Shown: positions 1-6,778, counted from the stretch's first letter. The stretch: DNA of 11,738 bases from JBHJHK01 sp050330975 (GCA_050330975.1 JBHJHK010000523.1:1-11738), one strand, 5' to 3'. Numbers and translations are program-made. Notes: generated by a model from the letters alone, not told the origin.

Positions 1-75
1 CAGGTCGGTTTTGCCGGCGGCGGTGGGTCCCATGAGGCACACGGCCACAGGTGCAGGGGGGGAGGGGGGGGACAC
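1..75 (-). CDS. miaA: tRNA dimethylallyltransferase MiaA, N-terminal fragment (runs off the window)
   Basis: Only the first 25 or so codons are present; the gene continues beyond base 1. The minus-strand reading contains LMGPTAAGKTDL, the Walker A loop typical of the MiaA N-terminus. MiaA transfers a dimethylallyl group to A37 of tRNAs that read U-starting codons. It lies directly after mutL, the mutL-miaA order known from E. coli. The start is uncertain. I chose GTG at 73-75, 22 bp past the mutL stop, because it places the P-loop at the usual distance from the N-terminus. In-frame GTG codons at 46-48 and 40-42 and ATG at 31-33 are alternatives, and none has a clear ribosome binding site. With the 75 start, residues 2-7 are encoded by a C8-T-C7 tract and read as a Ser/Pro run. 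The identification rests on motif and context and is fairly firm; the start is not. Confidence 0.75.
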   Translation of the reverse strand, partial: MSPPSPPAPVAVCLMGPTAAGKTDL

Positions 76-97
76 GGTGGGGCGAAACCCAGGGGGC

Positions 98-1969
98 CTA
101 GCGACCGCGGCGAAATAGCCGGTCTAAGCCCTCCAGGTCCAACTGGACCCAGGTGGGCCGACCGTGGTTGCACTGGCCGGCGCGCTCGGTGCGCTCCATC
201 GTGCGAAGTAAGGCGTTCATCTCGGCGCTGGTCAACGGGCGGTGGGCCCGCACCGCCCGGTGGCAGGCCGCCGTGGCCAACACCCGGTGGAGCCGCTGTT
301 GGGCCTCGCCGCCGCTGCCAAAGGTCGTCAGCTCGCCCAGCACGTCCCTGAGGAGAGCTTCCCCTGCGGCGGCGTTGAGCAGGGCGGGGAGGGCGCGGAT
401 GGCGACGCTGTCGGGCCCCAAGGTGTCGAGCTCAAACCCCGCCTCGGCCAAGAGGGGGCCATGGTCTGCCAGGGCCCGGGTTTCGCTGGGGGTCAAGGCC
501 ACGGGTATGGGGGTGAGGAGGGCTTGCCGAGCCACGCCATCCCGGCTCAGTTCCCCCTTGAGTTGTTCGTAGACAATCCGCTCGTGGGCGGCGTGGATAT
601 CCACCACTACCAGGCCGCGGGCATTTTCCGCCAGCAGGTAGATTCCGTGGAGCTGGGCTAGGGCGTAACCCAGGGGGGGGACCCCCGGCGTCTCGCTCCC
701 CCGGGGCGCGTCGTCCTCGGCGGTGGGCGACGCCGGCTCCTGGAGGGGGGGTGCCGACGGGGTCTCTGGGGGGGTGTCGAGGCCCATGTGGAGTTGGGCG
801 TAGCGGGCCATGGTCTCGGCGACGCCTCTTACGGGTGGCGATTGTCGTGAGTGGTTGGTCTCGGCGACGCCCCGGGGTGTTGGCGATTGTCGTGAGTCGT
901 TACCCGATGGGCTCGGGGGTGATCCCGGCAGCGACGCCTCCACCGGGACGGTGGCCCGGGGCGAGGCCCCCGGTACGGCCCTGGCGAGCTCCCGGTGGAG
1001 GGTCTCAAACACGAAGTCGTGGACCCGGCGGGGGTCGCGAAACCGCACTTCGACTTTGGCCGGGTGGGCGTTGACGTCCACCAGCCGCGACGGCAGCGTC
1101 AAATAGAGTACAAAGGCTGGCTGGCGCTGGGGGTAGATGACGTCTTGGTAGGCCTGGCGGACGGCGTGGAGAATCAGCTTGTCCCGCACCGAGCGGCCGT
1201 TGACAAATAAATACTGTAGGTCTCCTTGGCTGCGGGAAAAGGGTGGCAGGGCGATCCAGCCCTGGAGACCCAAGGCCTCTCGGGCCTCATCGCCGGTTTC
1301 GACGGCCTGGGCGTGGGCGGTGAATTCTCGTCCACACAGGGTGGCCAGGCGCCCCCGCCGTCCCGGGGTATCCATGGCCGCCGGCAGTTGCACCGTGGTT
1401 TGGCCGTTGTGGCGCAGGTTTAACCCCAAGGTGAAGTGCCCCAGGGCGATGCGCCGCACCACGTCTTCGATATAGCCGTACTCGGTGCGCTCGGTGCGCA
1501 AGAACTTGCGCCGGGGGGGGACGTTGTAGAACAGGTCGCGGACGTCGACGGTGGTTCCAACGGGGTGACTGACGGGTGTGGGCCCCGGGGTTTCCCGGCT
1601 CACCCGCCAACCGGCGCTGGCACCACGGGTGCGGGCGGTGAGTTCCAGGCGGGACACCGCGGCAATACTGGCCAAGGCTTCGCCGCGAAATCCCAAGGTG
1701 GTCACCTCGACCAAATCCTTTGCACAGCGAATTTTGCTGGTGGCATGGCTTTCCAGGGCCAGGGCCAACTGGTCCTTGGGGATGCCGCAGCCGTTGTCCC
1801 GCAGGCGAATGCGCTTGGCCCCTCCCGCCTCGACGTCCAACACCAGCTGGTCGGCGCCGGCGTCGAGGCTGTTTTCCACCAACTCCTTGACCACCGCCGC
1901 CGGGCGTTCGACCACCTCGCCGGCGGCGATTTGGTCCACGAGGTCGGCGGGGAGGCGGGCGATGGCCAT
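98..1969 (-). CDS. mutL: DNA mismatch repair protein MutL (endonuclease-motif type)
   Basis: MutL is the ATP-dependent matchmaker that couples MutS mismatch recognition to strand incision. The protein has 623 residues, against 615 in E. coli. The N-terminal GHKL ATPase is intact: QIAAGEVVERP at 13-23, catalytic Glu29, DNGCGI at 58-63 and GFRGEAL at 93-99. A Pro/Ser-rich linker at about 331-435 joins it to the C-terminal dimerisation domain. That domain contains DIHAAHERIVYE (457-468), which fits the metal-binding nuclease motif DQHA-x2-E-x4-E except for Ile in place of Gln, plus ACHRAVRA (568-575) and QCNHGRPT (599-606). This is the Pseudomonas-like form, expected in bacteria without MutH. 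The start is fixed by the conserved MAIARLPADL opening, although no ribosome binding site precedes it. Its upstream neighbour bamC ends 45 bp away, so translation may depend on coupling. The linker carries a tandem 15-residue repeat at 357-386. Confidence 0.97.
   Translation of the reverse strand: MAIARLPADLVDQIAAGEVVERPAAVVKELVENSLDAGADQLVLDVEAGGAKRIRLRDNGCGIPKDQLALALESHATSKIRCAKDLVEVTTLGFRGEALASIAAVSRLELTARTRGASAGWRVSRETPGPTPVSHPVGTTVDVRDLFYNVPPRRKFLRTERTEYGYIEDVVRRIALGHFTLGLNLRHNGQTTVQLPAAMDTPGRRGRLATLCGREFTAHAQAVETGDEAREALGLQGWIALPPFSRSQGDLQYLFVNGRSVRDKLILHAVRQAYQDVIYPQRQPAFVLYLTLPSRLVDVNAHPAKVEVRFRDPRRVHDFVFETLHRELARAVPGASPRATVPVEASLPGSPPSPSGNDSRQSPTPRGVAETNHSRQSPPVRGVAETMARYAQLHMGLDTPPETPSAPPLQEPASPTAEDDAPRGSETPGVPPLGYALAQLHGIYLLAENARGLVVVDIHAAHERIVYEQLKGELSRDGVARQALLTPIPVALTPSETRALADHGPLLAEAGFELDTLGPDSVAIRALPALLNAAAGEALLRDVLGELTTFGSGGEAQQRLHRVLATAACHRAVRAHRPLTSAEMNALLRTMERTERAGQCNHGRPTWVQLDLEGLDRLFRRGR
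812..901. repeat. In-frame tandem 45-bp duplication in the mutL linker
   Basis: Two adjacent 45-bp units, about 812-856 and 857-901, share a 16-bp outer block (beginning ggtctcggcgacgcc on the plus strand) and a 16-bp inner block (ggcgattgtcgtgagt). Between these blocks lies a variable stretch of about 10 bp. In MutL they encode the 15-residue repeats NDSRQSPTPRGVAET and NHSRQSPPVRGVAET (residues 357-371 and 372-386). The block ggcgacgcc inside each unit is itself a palindrome. The conserved DNA blocks, the divergent middle and the location in a disordered linker could reflect either local duplication or insertion of a dispersed repeat family. I found no further copy elsewhere in this window. 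Confidence 0.9.
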
Positions 1970-1991
1970 GGCACAGGGGATGGGGTGGAAC

Positions 1992-2008
1992 GGGGCCCCA
2001 GGGGCCCC
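1992..2008. other. Double GGGGCCCC palindrome between bamC and mutL
   Basis: Two copies of the self-complementary octamer ggggcccc sit at 1992-1999 and 2001-2008, separated by one base. Together they can fold as a 6-bp GC stem with a 5-base loop. The element begins 6 bp after the bamC stop codon and ends 22 bp before the mutL start. No T-run follows it, so it is not a classical intrinsic terminator. It more likely acts on RNA stability or on translation of mutL, which lacks a visible ribosome binding site. Confidence 0.5.
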
Positions 2009-2014
2009 TAGGGC

Positions 2015-3169
2015 CTAGTCGATGACTTCGTCGAGGGCGTCGAGGAGGTCTTGGGCCTCTTGGGAGTTGTCAAAGCGCCCCTGGTTGTCTTGCACGAGGA
2101 CCAGGGTCTGGGTGCCTTGATCCGCCAAGCGAACCCGAAAGCGGGCTTCGTCGCCTTCCCCTTCATCCCGCTGCCAAAAGGCCAGGCGGTTGAGAAAACC
2201 CTCCTGGCGCTCGGTTTCCCGGCGAGGTGCCACCAGGTAGAGACCATCGGCACGGCTTTGGTCTTCCACTACAAAGCGACTGCCGTCCAAGGCCAGGCCC
2301 ACCAAGCGCCAGGCGTCGCCGTAGTCGGTGGCCACCAACAACGCCTCTTGGCCGTCGGGGCCCTGGGTGCGCCGGGCGCGGTCGCGGGTCTGGGTCGGGG
2401 TCGCCTCGGCCACCAGGGTCTCGCTGCGCTCCTCCGAGGCCCCCAAGAACAGCACCAGACGACGGAGCATCTCCGCCTCCAACTCCGGGTCCCGGGGGCG
2501 GGTGCGCCACAGGTAGATGTCGGATTCGTCGTTGCGGGCGCTGTCGCCGCCGTCGGTGGCCACCTGCTCGACGCCGTAGTGGGTGAGGTAGACCTCGGTG
2601 CGATCCTCCCCCACCACCTCGATACGGGTGCGGAACTTGTCCCGGGTGGGCGCGGAGTAGGCGAAGTCGGCGACGAACTTCAGCACCTGGCGCACGGGAC
2701 CGTCGGGGATGTCGGCCCGGTTTTCCGCCCAGTCGGTTTCCAGGATGCCCAGTTGGGGATCGTCGCGCTCCAGCTCAAAGCCGACGGTGGTCCAAAATTC
2801 CACCAACCGCGGCCAGACCACAGTGGCGTCGCGCTCCACCACCAGCCAGCGCCGGTCGCCATCTCGCTCGATGTACATGGCCTCGGCGCTGGTGCTCAGC
2901 ACGGCCGGAGTGAGGCTGGCCCGGGGGTCACTGGCACGGCGCTCTTGGGTGTAGCGACTCAGGGCGGCGGCCTCGGTGCCGGTGAAATCCGGTACCTGGC
3001 GGGCGTCGTCGACGCTGGAGCCCAACAGGTCTGGGGGCAGTTCCAGGGGGTTGGTGGTCTTGCTCTGGCGGTAGTCGGGACGGCGGTCGGGGACGCCGCT
3101 TTCCAGGGTACTACAGCCTGCGACGGCGACCAGGATGACGGGGACGAGCAATGGGGGGGTGAGTCTCAT
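2015..3169 (-). CDS. bamC: Outer membrane protein assembly factor BamC (lipoprotein, NlpB family)
   Basis: BamC is a lipoprotein of the BAM complex that inserts beta-barrel proteins into the outer membrane. The product has 384 residues, somewhat longer than E. coli BamC (344). It opens with a lipoprotein signal peptide whose lipobox VAGC ends at Cys19; Ser20 at +2 fits outer-membrane sorting. An extended segment (about 20-95) containing PDYRQSKTTNPLELPPDL follows, matching the region that in E. coli contacts BamD. Two helix-grip domains then occupy about 96-220 and 275-384. The open frame extends upstream to 3439 over dapA, but ATG 3169 is the start because the signal peptide begins there; the ribosome binding site (cagg) is weak. 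It lies 44 bp after dapA, the same dapA-bamC pairing as in E. coli, and is probably co-transcribed with it. Confidence 0.93.
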   Translation of the reverse strand: MRLTPPLLVPVILVAVAGCSTLESGVPDRRPDYRQSKTTNPLELPPDLLGSSVDDARQVPDFTGTEAAALSRYTQERRASDPRASLTPAVLSTSAEAMYIERDGDRRWLVVERDATVVWPRLVEFWTTVGFELERDDPQLGILETDWAENRADIPDGPVRQVLKFVADFAYSAPTRDKFRTRIEVVGEDRTEVYLTHYGVEQVATDGGDSARNDESDIYLWRTRPRDPELEAEMLRRLVLFLGASEERSETLVAEATPTQTRDRARRTQGPDGQEALLVATDYGDAWRLVGLALDGSRFVVEDQSRADGLYLVAPRRETERQEGFLNRLAFWQRDEGEGDEARFRVRLADQGTQTLVLVQDNQGRFDNSQEAQDLLDALDEVID

Positions 3170-3213
3170 GGATGGACCTGTGGACCGCTCTGGGGCCTGG
3201 GGGTGAATGGCGA

Positions 3214-4086
3214 CTACAACAACCCCGCCTCGGCGAGGGCCGTCTCGACGGCTCGGTGGTGGGCGTCGGCCAGGGGTGTCAACGGCAGGCGGATACCGTT
3301 TGCCATCAGCCCCAACCGCGCCAGGGCCCACTTGACGGGGATGGGGTTGGATTCGATAAACAAGGCTTTGTGGAGGGCCTGGAGGCCCTGGTCCAGCGCC
3401 AATGCCTCCTCCCACCTGCCCGCCAATGCCAGGCGACACAGTTCGGCCATGGCCTTGGGTGCGGCATTAGCGGTCACCGAGATGACCCCCTTGGCGCCCC
3501 GCAACATGGCCTCACAGGCCAAGGCGTCCTCGCCGCTGTAGACGGCGAAGTCACCGGGAAGGCGGGTCAGCAAAGTGTCGATGCGCTCCAGGGTGCTGGC
3601 CTCTTTGATGCCGCCAATGTTGGTGATGGCCGCCAACCGCACCACGGTGTCCGGTTGCAAATCGCAGGCGGTGCGGCCGGGGACATTATAGAGGATGACG
3701 GGCAACGTCGTGGCCGTGGCCACGGCTTGAAAATGGCGGTACAGGCCCTCTTGGGTGGGCTTGTTGTAGTAGGGCACCACCGACAGGCAGGCGTCGGCGC
3801 CGGCGGCTTCGGCGTGGCGGGTGAGGGCGACGGCCTCCGCCGTGGCGTTGGCGCCGGTACCGGCGATCACTGGCACCCTCTGTCGGGTCAAAGCTACGAT
3901 TTTGGCCACCACCCGCTGGTGTTCGGCCATGTCCAAGGTGGCGGATTCGCCGGTGGTACCCACGGCCACCAGGGCGTCGGTGCCGTTGGCGATATGCCAT
4001 TCCACCAGTTTTTCCAGGGCGGCGTCGTCCACTTCGCCCGTGGTGGTCATGGGTGTGACCAAGGCAACGGCACTACCGCGAAACAT
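3214..4086 (-). CDS. dapA: 4-hydroxy-tetrahydrodipicolinate synthase DapA
   Basis: DapA condenses pyruvate with aspartate semialdehyde, the first step dedicated to diaminopimelate and lysine, and so feeds peptidoglycan synthesis in the cytoplasm. The protein has 290 residues (E. coli 292). The catalytic set is complete at E. coli positions: Thr44 and Thr45 in GTTGES, Tyr107 in PYYNKP, Tyr133 in ILYNVPGR, Arg138 and the Schiff-base Lys161 in GGIKEAS. ATG 4086 is chosen because it gives the family N-terminus MFRGSAVALVTPM and has a good ribosome binding site (aaggggag, 7 bp spacing). The frame is open upstream to 4143, but those codons overlap the promoter. dapA begins the dapA-bamC-mutL-miaA run and is divergent from gcvR. 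Confidence 0.97.
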   Translation of the reverse strand: MFRGSAVALVTPMTTTGEVDDAALEKLVEWHIANGTDALVAVGTTGESATLDMAEHQRVVAKIVALTRQRVPVIAGTGANATAEAVALTRHAEAAGADACLSVVPYYNKPTQEGLYRHFQAVATATTLPVILYNVPGRTACDLQPDTVVRLAAITNIGGIKEASTLERIDTLLTRLPGDFAVYSGEDALACEAMLRGAKGVISVTANAAPKAMAELCRLALAGRWEEALALDQGLQALHKALFIESNPIPVKWALARLGLMANGIRLPLTPLADAHHRAVETALAEAGLL

Positions 4087-4114
4087 GGCAAATCTCCCCT
4101 TTGGTAATGGCTGC

Positions 4115-4143
4115 ATCTTAAGAAGGCCAGGGCATCTTGACAA
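4115..4143 (-). promoter_or_regulatory. Predicted sigma70 promoter of dapA
   Basis: On the minus strand TTGTCA (4138-4143; 5 of 6 matches to TTGACA) is followed after exactly 17 bp by TAAGAT (4115-4120; 4 of 6 matches). The -10 box ends 28 bp before the dapA ATG. The -35 box lies inside an 11-bp palindrome, tcttgacaaga (4135-4145), and the -10 overlaps tcttaaga (4116-4123). Both could bind a regulator. Confidence 0.6.
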
Positions 4144-4181
4144 GACACCCGCCGTTGGTAGATGGCCTCGAGGGGAGCCGC

Positions 4182-4209
4182 TTGCGCCCCTTGGCGAGGA
4201 CGGTACACT
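4182..4209 (+). promoter_or_regulatory. Candidate promoter of gcvR
   Basis: TTGCGC (4182-4187) and TACACT (4204-4209) are separated by 16 bp and lie 31 bp before the gcvR start. They match the sigma70 consensus at 3 and 4 of 6 positions. The location in the divergent dapA/gcvR gap supports it, but the sequence match alone is modest. Confidence 0.4.
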
Positions 4210-4240
4210 GAATCCAAGGGGCCATGACAGGAGCTAGGTG

Positions 4241-4771
4241 GTGAAGAATTATCTCGTGATCTCCGCCCTCGCCGAGGATCGCCCGGGTTTGATCGACGCC
4301 TTGGCCCGGGTGATCGCCGATTGTGGTTGCAGCATGGTGGATAGTCGCATGACGGTGTTGGGGGCCGAGTTTGCCGCCTTGGTGCTGGTGTACGGCAACT
4401 GGAATACCCTGGCCAAACTCGAAGTCCAGCTAGAGCGGTTGCAGAAGACCCTGGGGGCCGACCTGCGGTGGCGCCGAACCGCCGGTCGCGGCAACCGCGG
4501 CGAGGTGTTGCCCTACGCCATCGAGGTCATCGCCCTGGATCAAGTGGGGGTGGTCCACAAGCTGGCGGGCTTTTTCGCCGGTCGCTCCATCAACATCGAA
4601 GACCTCGTCACCCGCAGCTACAGCGCCCCCCACACCGGTACCCCCATGTTCGCCGTCAACTTGGTGGTGGGCGTTCCGGCCGACGTCCACATCGCCATGC
4701 TCCGGGAAGAGTTCATGGATTTTTGCGACGACCTCAATTTGGACGCGGTGATGGAGCCGGTGAAGGGCTAA
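4241..4771 (+). CDS. gcvR: ACT-domain protein, glycine cleavage system regulator GcvR-like
   Basis: The 176-residue product consists of two ACT domains and no DNA-binding domain. The first (about 3-75) opens with YLVISALAEDRPGLIDALAR; the second (about 90-170) contains VIALDQVGVVHKLAGFFA and INIEDLVTRSY. In E. coli GcvR binds glycine and restrains the activator GcvA at the gcvTHP operon; here that role is inferred. Position supports the name, since gcvR is divergent from dapA-bamC in E. coli. However, the usual downstream gene bcp is absent and mdh converges instead. I prefer GTG 4241 because an AGGAG ribosome binding site (4229-4233) lies 7 bp ahead of it; GTG 4238 would leave only 4 bp. This is the only plus-strand gene in the window. 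Without gcvA in view, a more general ACT-domain amino-acid sensor is possible. Confidence 0.82.
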   Translation: MKNYLVISALAEDRPGLIDALARVIADCGCSMVDSRMTVLGAEFAALVLVYGNWNTLAKLEVQLERLQKTLGADLRWRRTAGRGNRGEVLPYAIEVIALDQVGVVHKLAGFFAGRSINIEDLVTRSYSAPHTGTPMFAVNLVVGVPADVHIAMLREEFMDFCDDLNLDAVMEPVKG

Positions 4772-4798
4772 ATCCAGGGGTCTGGGGGGGAATGGACC

Positions 4799-4818
4799 GG
4801 GCGCCCTCTGGGGCGCCC
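4799..4818. terminator. Candidate bidirectional terminator hairpin between gcvR and mdh
   Basis: The octamer gggcgccc, its own reverse complement, occurs at 4799-4806 and 4811-4818 and can form a perfect 8-bp stem with a tctg loop. A third copy at 4831-4838 touches the mdh stop codon. Position between convergent genes fits a shared terminator, but there is no T-run on either side, so it may rely on Rho or simply protect the 3' ends. Confidence 0.45.
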
Positions 4819-4837
4819 CGGCGTTCGGGTGGGCGCC

Positions 4838-5815
4838 CTACAGCAGAGATTCCACCGCCGCCCGCTCCTCCCGGAGCTCCTGTTCCGTCGCCGCCATCTT
4901 GCCGCGGCTAAAATCGTCGATGGCCAAGCCCTGGACGATGGCGTATTGGCCGCCGTTACAGGTGCAGGGGTAGGAGTACACCACCCCTTCGGCGATGCCG
5001 TAGCTTCCATCGGCGGGAATGGCCATAGACACCCAGTCGTCGTCGGGGGTTCCCAACACCCAGGAGCGCATGTGGTCGATGGCCGCCGAGGCGGCGCTGG
5101 CGGCGGAGCTAGCCCCCCGGGCCTCGATGATGGCCGCGCCGCGCTTGGCCACCGTGGGGATGTAGCTGGATTCGTACCAAGTGCGGTCCAAGAGCGAGAG
5201 GGCCGGCTTGTCCCCCACGGTGCAGTGGCTCAAATCCGGGTACTGGGTGGAGGAGTGGTTGCCCCAGATGATGGCCTTGCGGATGTCGGTGACGTGGCTT
5301 TTGGTGTGTTCGGCCAACAGCGACAGGGCCCGGTTGTGATCGAGTCGGGTGAGGGCGGTGAACTGGCGGGGGTCGAGGTCTGGGGCGTTGGCGGCGGCGA
5401 TGAGGGCATTGGTATTGGCCGGGTTGCCCACCACTACCACCTTGACATCCCGGGCGGCGCGGTCGTTGATGGCCTTGCCCTGGGGGCCGAAGATCGCGCC
5501 GTTGGCGCTCAACAGATCCTTGCGCTCCATCCCGGGGCCCCGGGGTCTTGCCCCCACCAACAGGGCGCACTGGACCCCCTCGAAGGCCTGGTTGGCGTCG
5601 TCGGTGGCGACGATGTCCCGCAGCAGGGGAAAGGCGCAGTCGTTGAGCTCCATGACCACCCCCTGGAGGGCCTTGACGGCCTGGGGGATTTCCAGCAACT
5701 GCAAGATGACGGGCTGGTCGGGGCCCAGCATATCCCCGGCGGCGATGCGAAAGGCCAAGGCATAGCCGATGTTGCCGGCGGCGCCGGTGATGGCGACTCG
5801 AACGGGTTGCTTCAC
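4838..5815 (-). CDS. mdh: Malate dehydrogenase, NAD-dependent (type 2)
   Basis: This enzyme interconverts malate and oxaloacetate in the TCA cycle. The 325-residue protein belongs to the LDH/MDH superfamily branch that resembles cytosolic MDH. It has the dinucleotide loop GAAGNIG (11-17), and Glu42 in LLEIP, the acidic residue expected for NAD rather than NADP. Substrate-binding arginines lie in GARPRGPGMERKDLL (88-102) and LDHNRA (Arg162). The catalytic Asp159/His187 pair is in LDHNRA and GNHSS. The start is GTG 5815, with AGGAG 10 bp ahead of it. It follows ppsR in the same direction after 127 bp. That gap is GC-rich and shows no convincing terminator or promoter, so co-transcription with ppsR is possible. 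It converges with gcvR. Confidence 0.95.
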   Translation of the reverse strand: MKQPVRVAITGAAGNIGYALAFRIAAGDMLGPDQPVILQLLEIPQAVKALQGVVMELNDCAFPLLRDIVATDDANQAFEGVQCALLVGARPRGPGMERKDLLSANGAIFGPQGKAINDRAARDVKVVVVGNPANTNALIAAANAPDLDPRQFTALTRLDHNRALSLLAEHTKSHVTDIRKAIIWGNHSSTQYPDLSHCTVGDKPALSLLDRTWYESSYIPTVAKRGAAIIEARGASSAASAASAAIDHMRSWVLGTPDDDWVSMAIPADGSYGIAEGVVYSYPCTCNGGQYAIVQGLAIDDFSRGKMAATEQELREERAAVESLL

Positions 5816-5942
5816 AGTGGGTTCGCTCCTGGATTATTGGCCGTTGGTGGAGGCGGTGGTGGGGGCCGCTGCGGGAGAGTTCCCCGAGGGGCCTTGGGGC
5901 TCACGTGTGTGTCTTGGGTCGCTTGGGGGACTGGGGGTTTTT

Positions 5943-6754
5943 CTACAACCCCGCCATGTCGATGATGGTGGTGGCGATTTCTTCGATGGACTTCATGGTG
6001 CTCTCCACATAGGGCAGCCCCAGCTTGCGGAACAGGGCCTCGGCTTGGCGGGTTTCGTACTCGCACTGGGACAACGAGGCGTAACGGCTATTGGGCAGGC
6101 GTTCTTGGCGAATGCGCTGGAGGCGCAAAGGGTCCAGGGAGAGGCCGAACAGCTTGGCGCGGTAGTCCCGTAGGGCCCGGGGCAGCTGCAACTCTTCGAG
6201 GTCGTCCTCGGTGAGGGGAAAGTTGGCCGCGCGGATGCCGTAGTGGAGGCTCAAATAGAGGCAGGTGGGGGTTTTGCCGGTGCGGGAGATGCCGATCAAG
6301 ATGATGTCGGCGTCCTCTAAATGGCTCAGGGTGCTGCCATCGTCGTGGTTGAGGGTGAAGTTGATGGCGTCGATGCGGGCCGAGTAGGCGAACAAGTCCG
6401 TGAGACCTGGGAGCGACCGGCGGTGAGGGTGGACTTGACCTGGAGTTCCTGTTCCAAAGGGGCGATAAAGGTGTCGAAAAAATCCAGGAATACACAGGGG
6501 GTGGCCCGCAGGATATCTCGCACCTGGGCGTCGATGAGGGTGGAGAACACCAACGGTCGCTGGCCGTCTTCCAGAGCCGCCTGTTCGATGCGGGCCACCA
6601 CCTGGCGGGCCCGTTCCACGTTGTCGACAAACCGCAACGAGACCCGCTTGACGACGATGCCGTCGAACTGGGTGAGGAGGCTGTGCCCCAAGGTCTCGGC
6701 GGTGATGGCCGTGCGATCGGAGACGAAAAAAGCCGTGCGCTGGGCGGCTGACAT
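5943..6754 (-). CDS. ppsR: PEP synthase regulatory protein PpsR (DUF299), split by an apparent one-base deletion
   Basis: PpsR is a bifunctional enzyme that inactivates PEP synthase by ADP-dependent phosphorylation and restores it by phosphate-dependent dephosphorylation. The first part (6754 to about 6410, 115 residues) starts MSAAQRTAFFVSDRTAITAE and runs to LTAGRS. The second part (6407-5946, 154 residues) starts GLTDLFAYSARIDAINF in another frame and carries the P-loop GISRTGKTPT (near 6270-6293). Adding one base after CA at 6409-6408 would give GRS-His/Gln-GLTDL and a protein of about 270 residues, close to the family length (E. coli 277). I see no other lesion, so a sequencing error or a very recent mutation is likely. 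The start ATG 6754 has a GAGGGAA ribosome binding site; an upstream in-frame ATG at 6796 lies inside a hairpin and is less likely. PEP synthase itself is not in the window. Confidence 0.9.
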
Positions 6755-6778
6755 GGCGTGTTTCCCTCGACTGGCCGG

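Noticed and set aside
2051..3541. Long plus-strand open frame opposite bamC, and a similar one at 3172-4107 opposite dapA
   Set aside because: Both are antisense to clearly identified genes. They follow from high GC content and give low-complexity Gly/Ala/Val-rich translations with no family motifs.
5816..5942. Promoter or terminator between ppsR and mdh
   Set aside because: AATAAT near 5836 lies too close to the ribosome binding site and lacks a -35. The ccccgagggg at 5882-5891 has almost no loop room and no T-run.
6404..6412. Programmed ribosomal frameshifting in ppsR
   Set aside because: The join needs a -1 shift at TCC-CAG-GT, which is not a recognised slippery sequence. I saw no stimulatory element and know of no precedent in this family.
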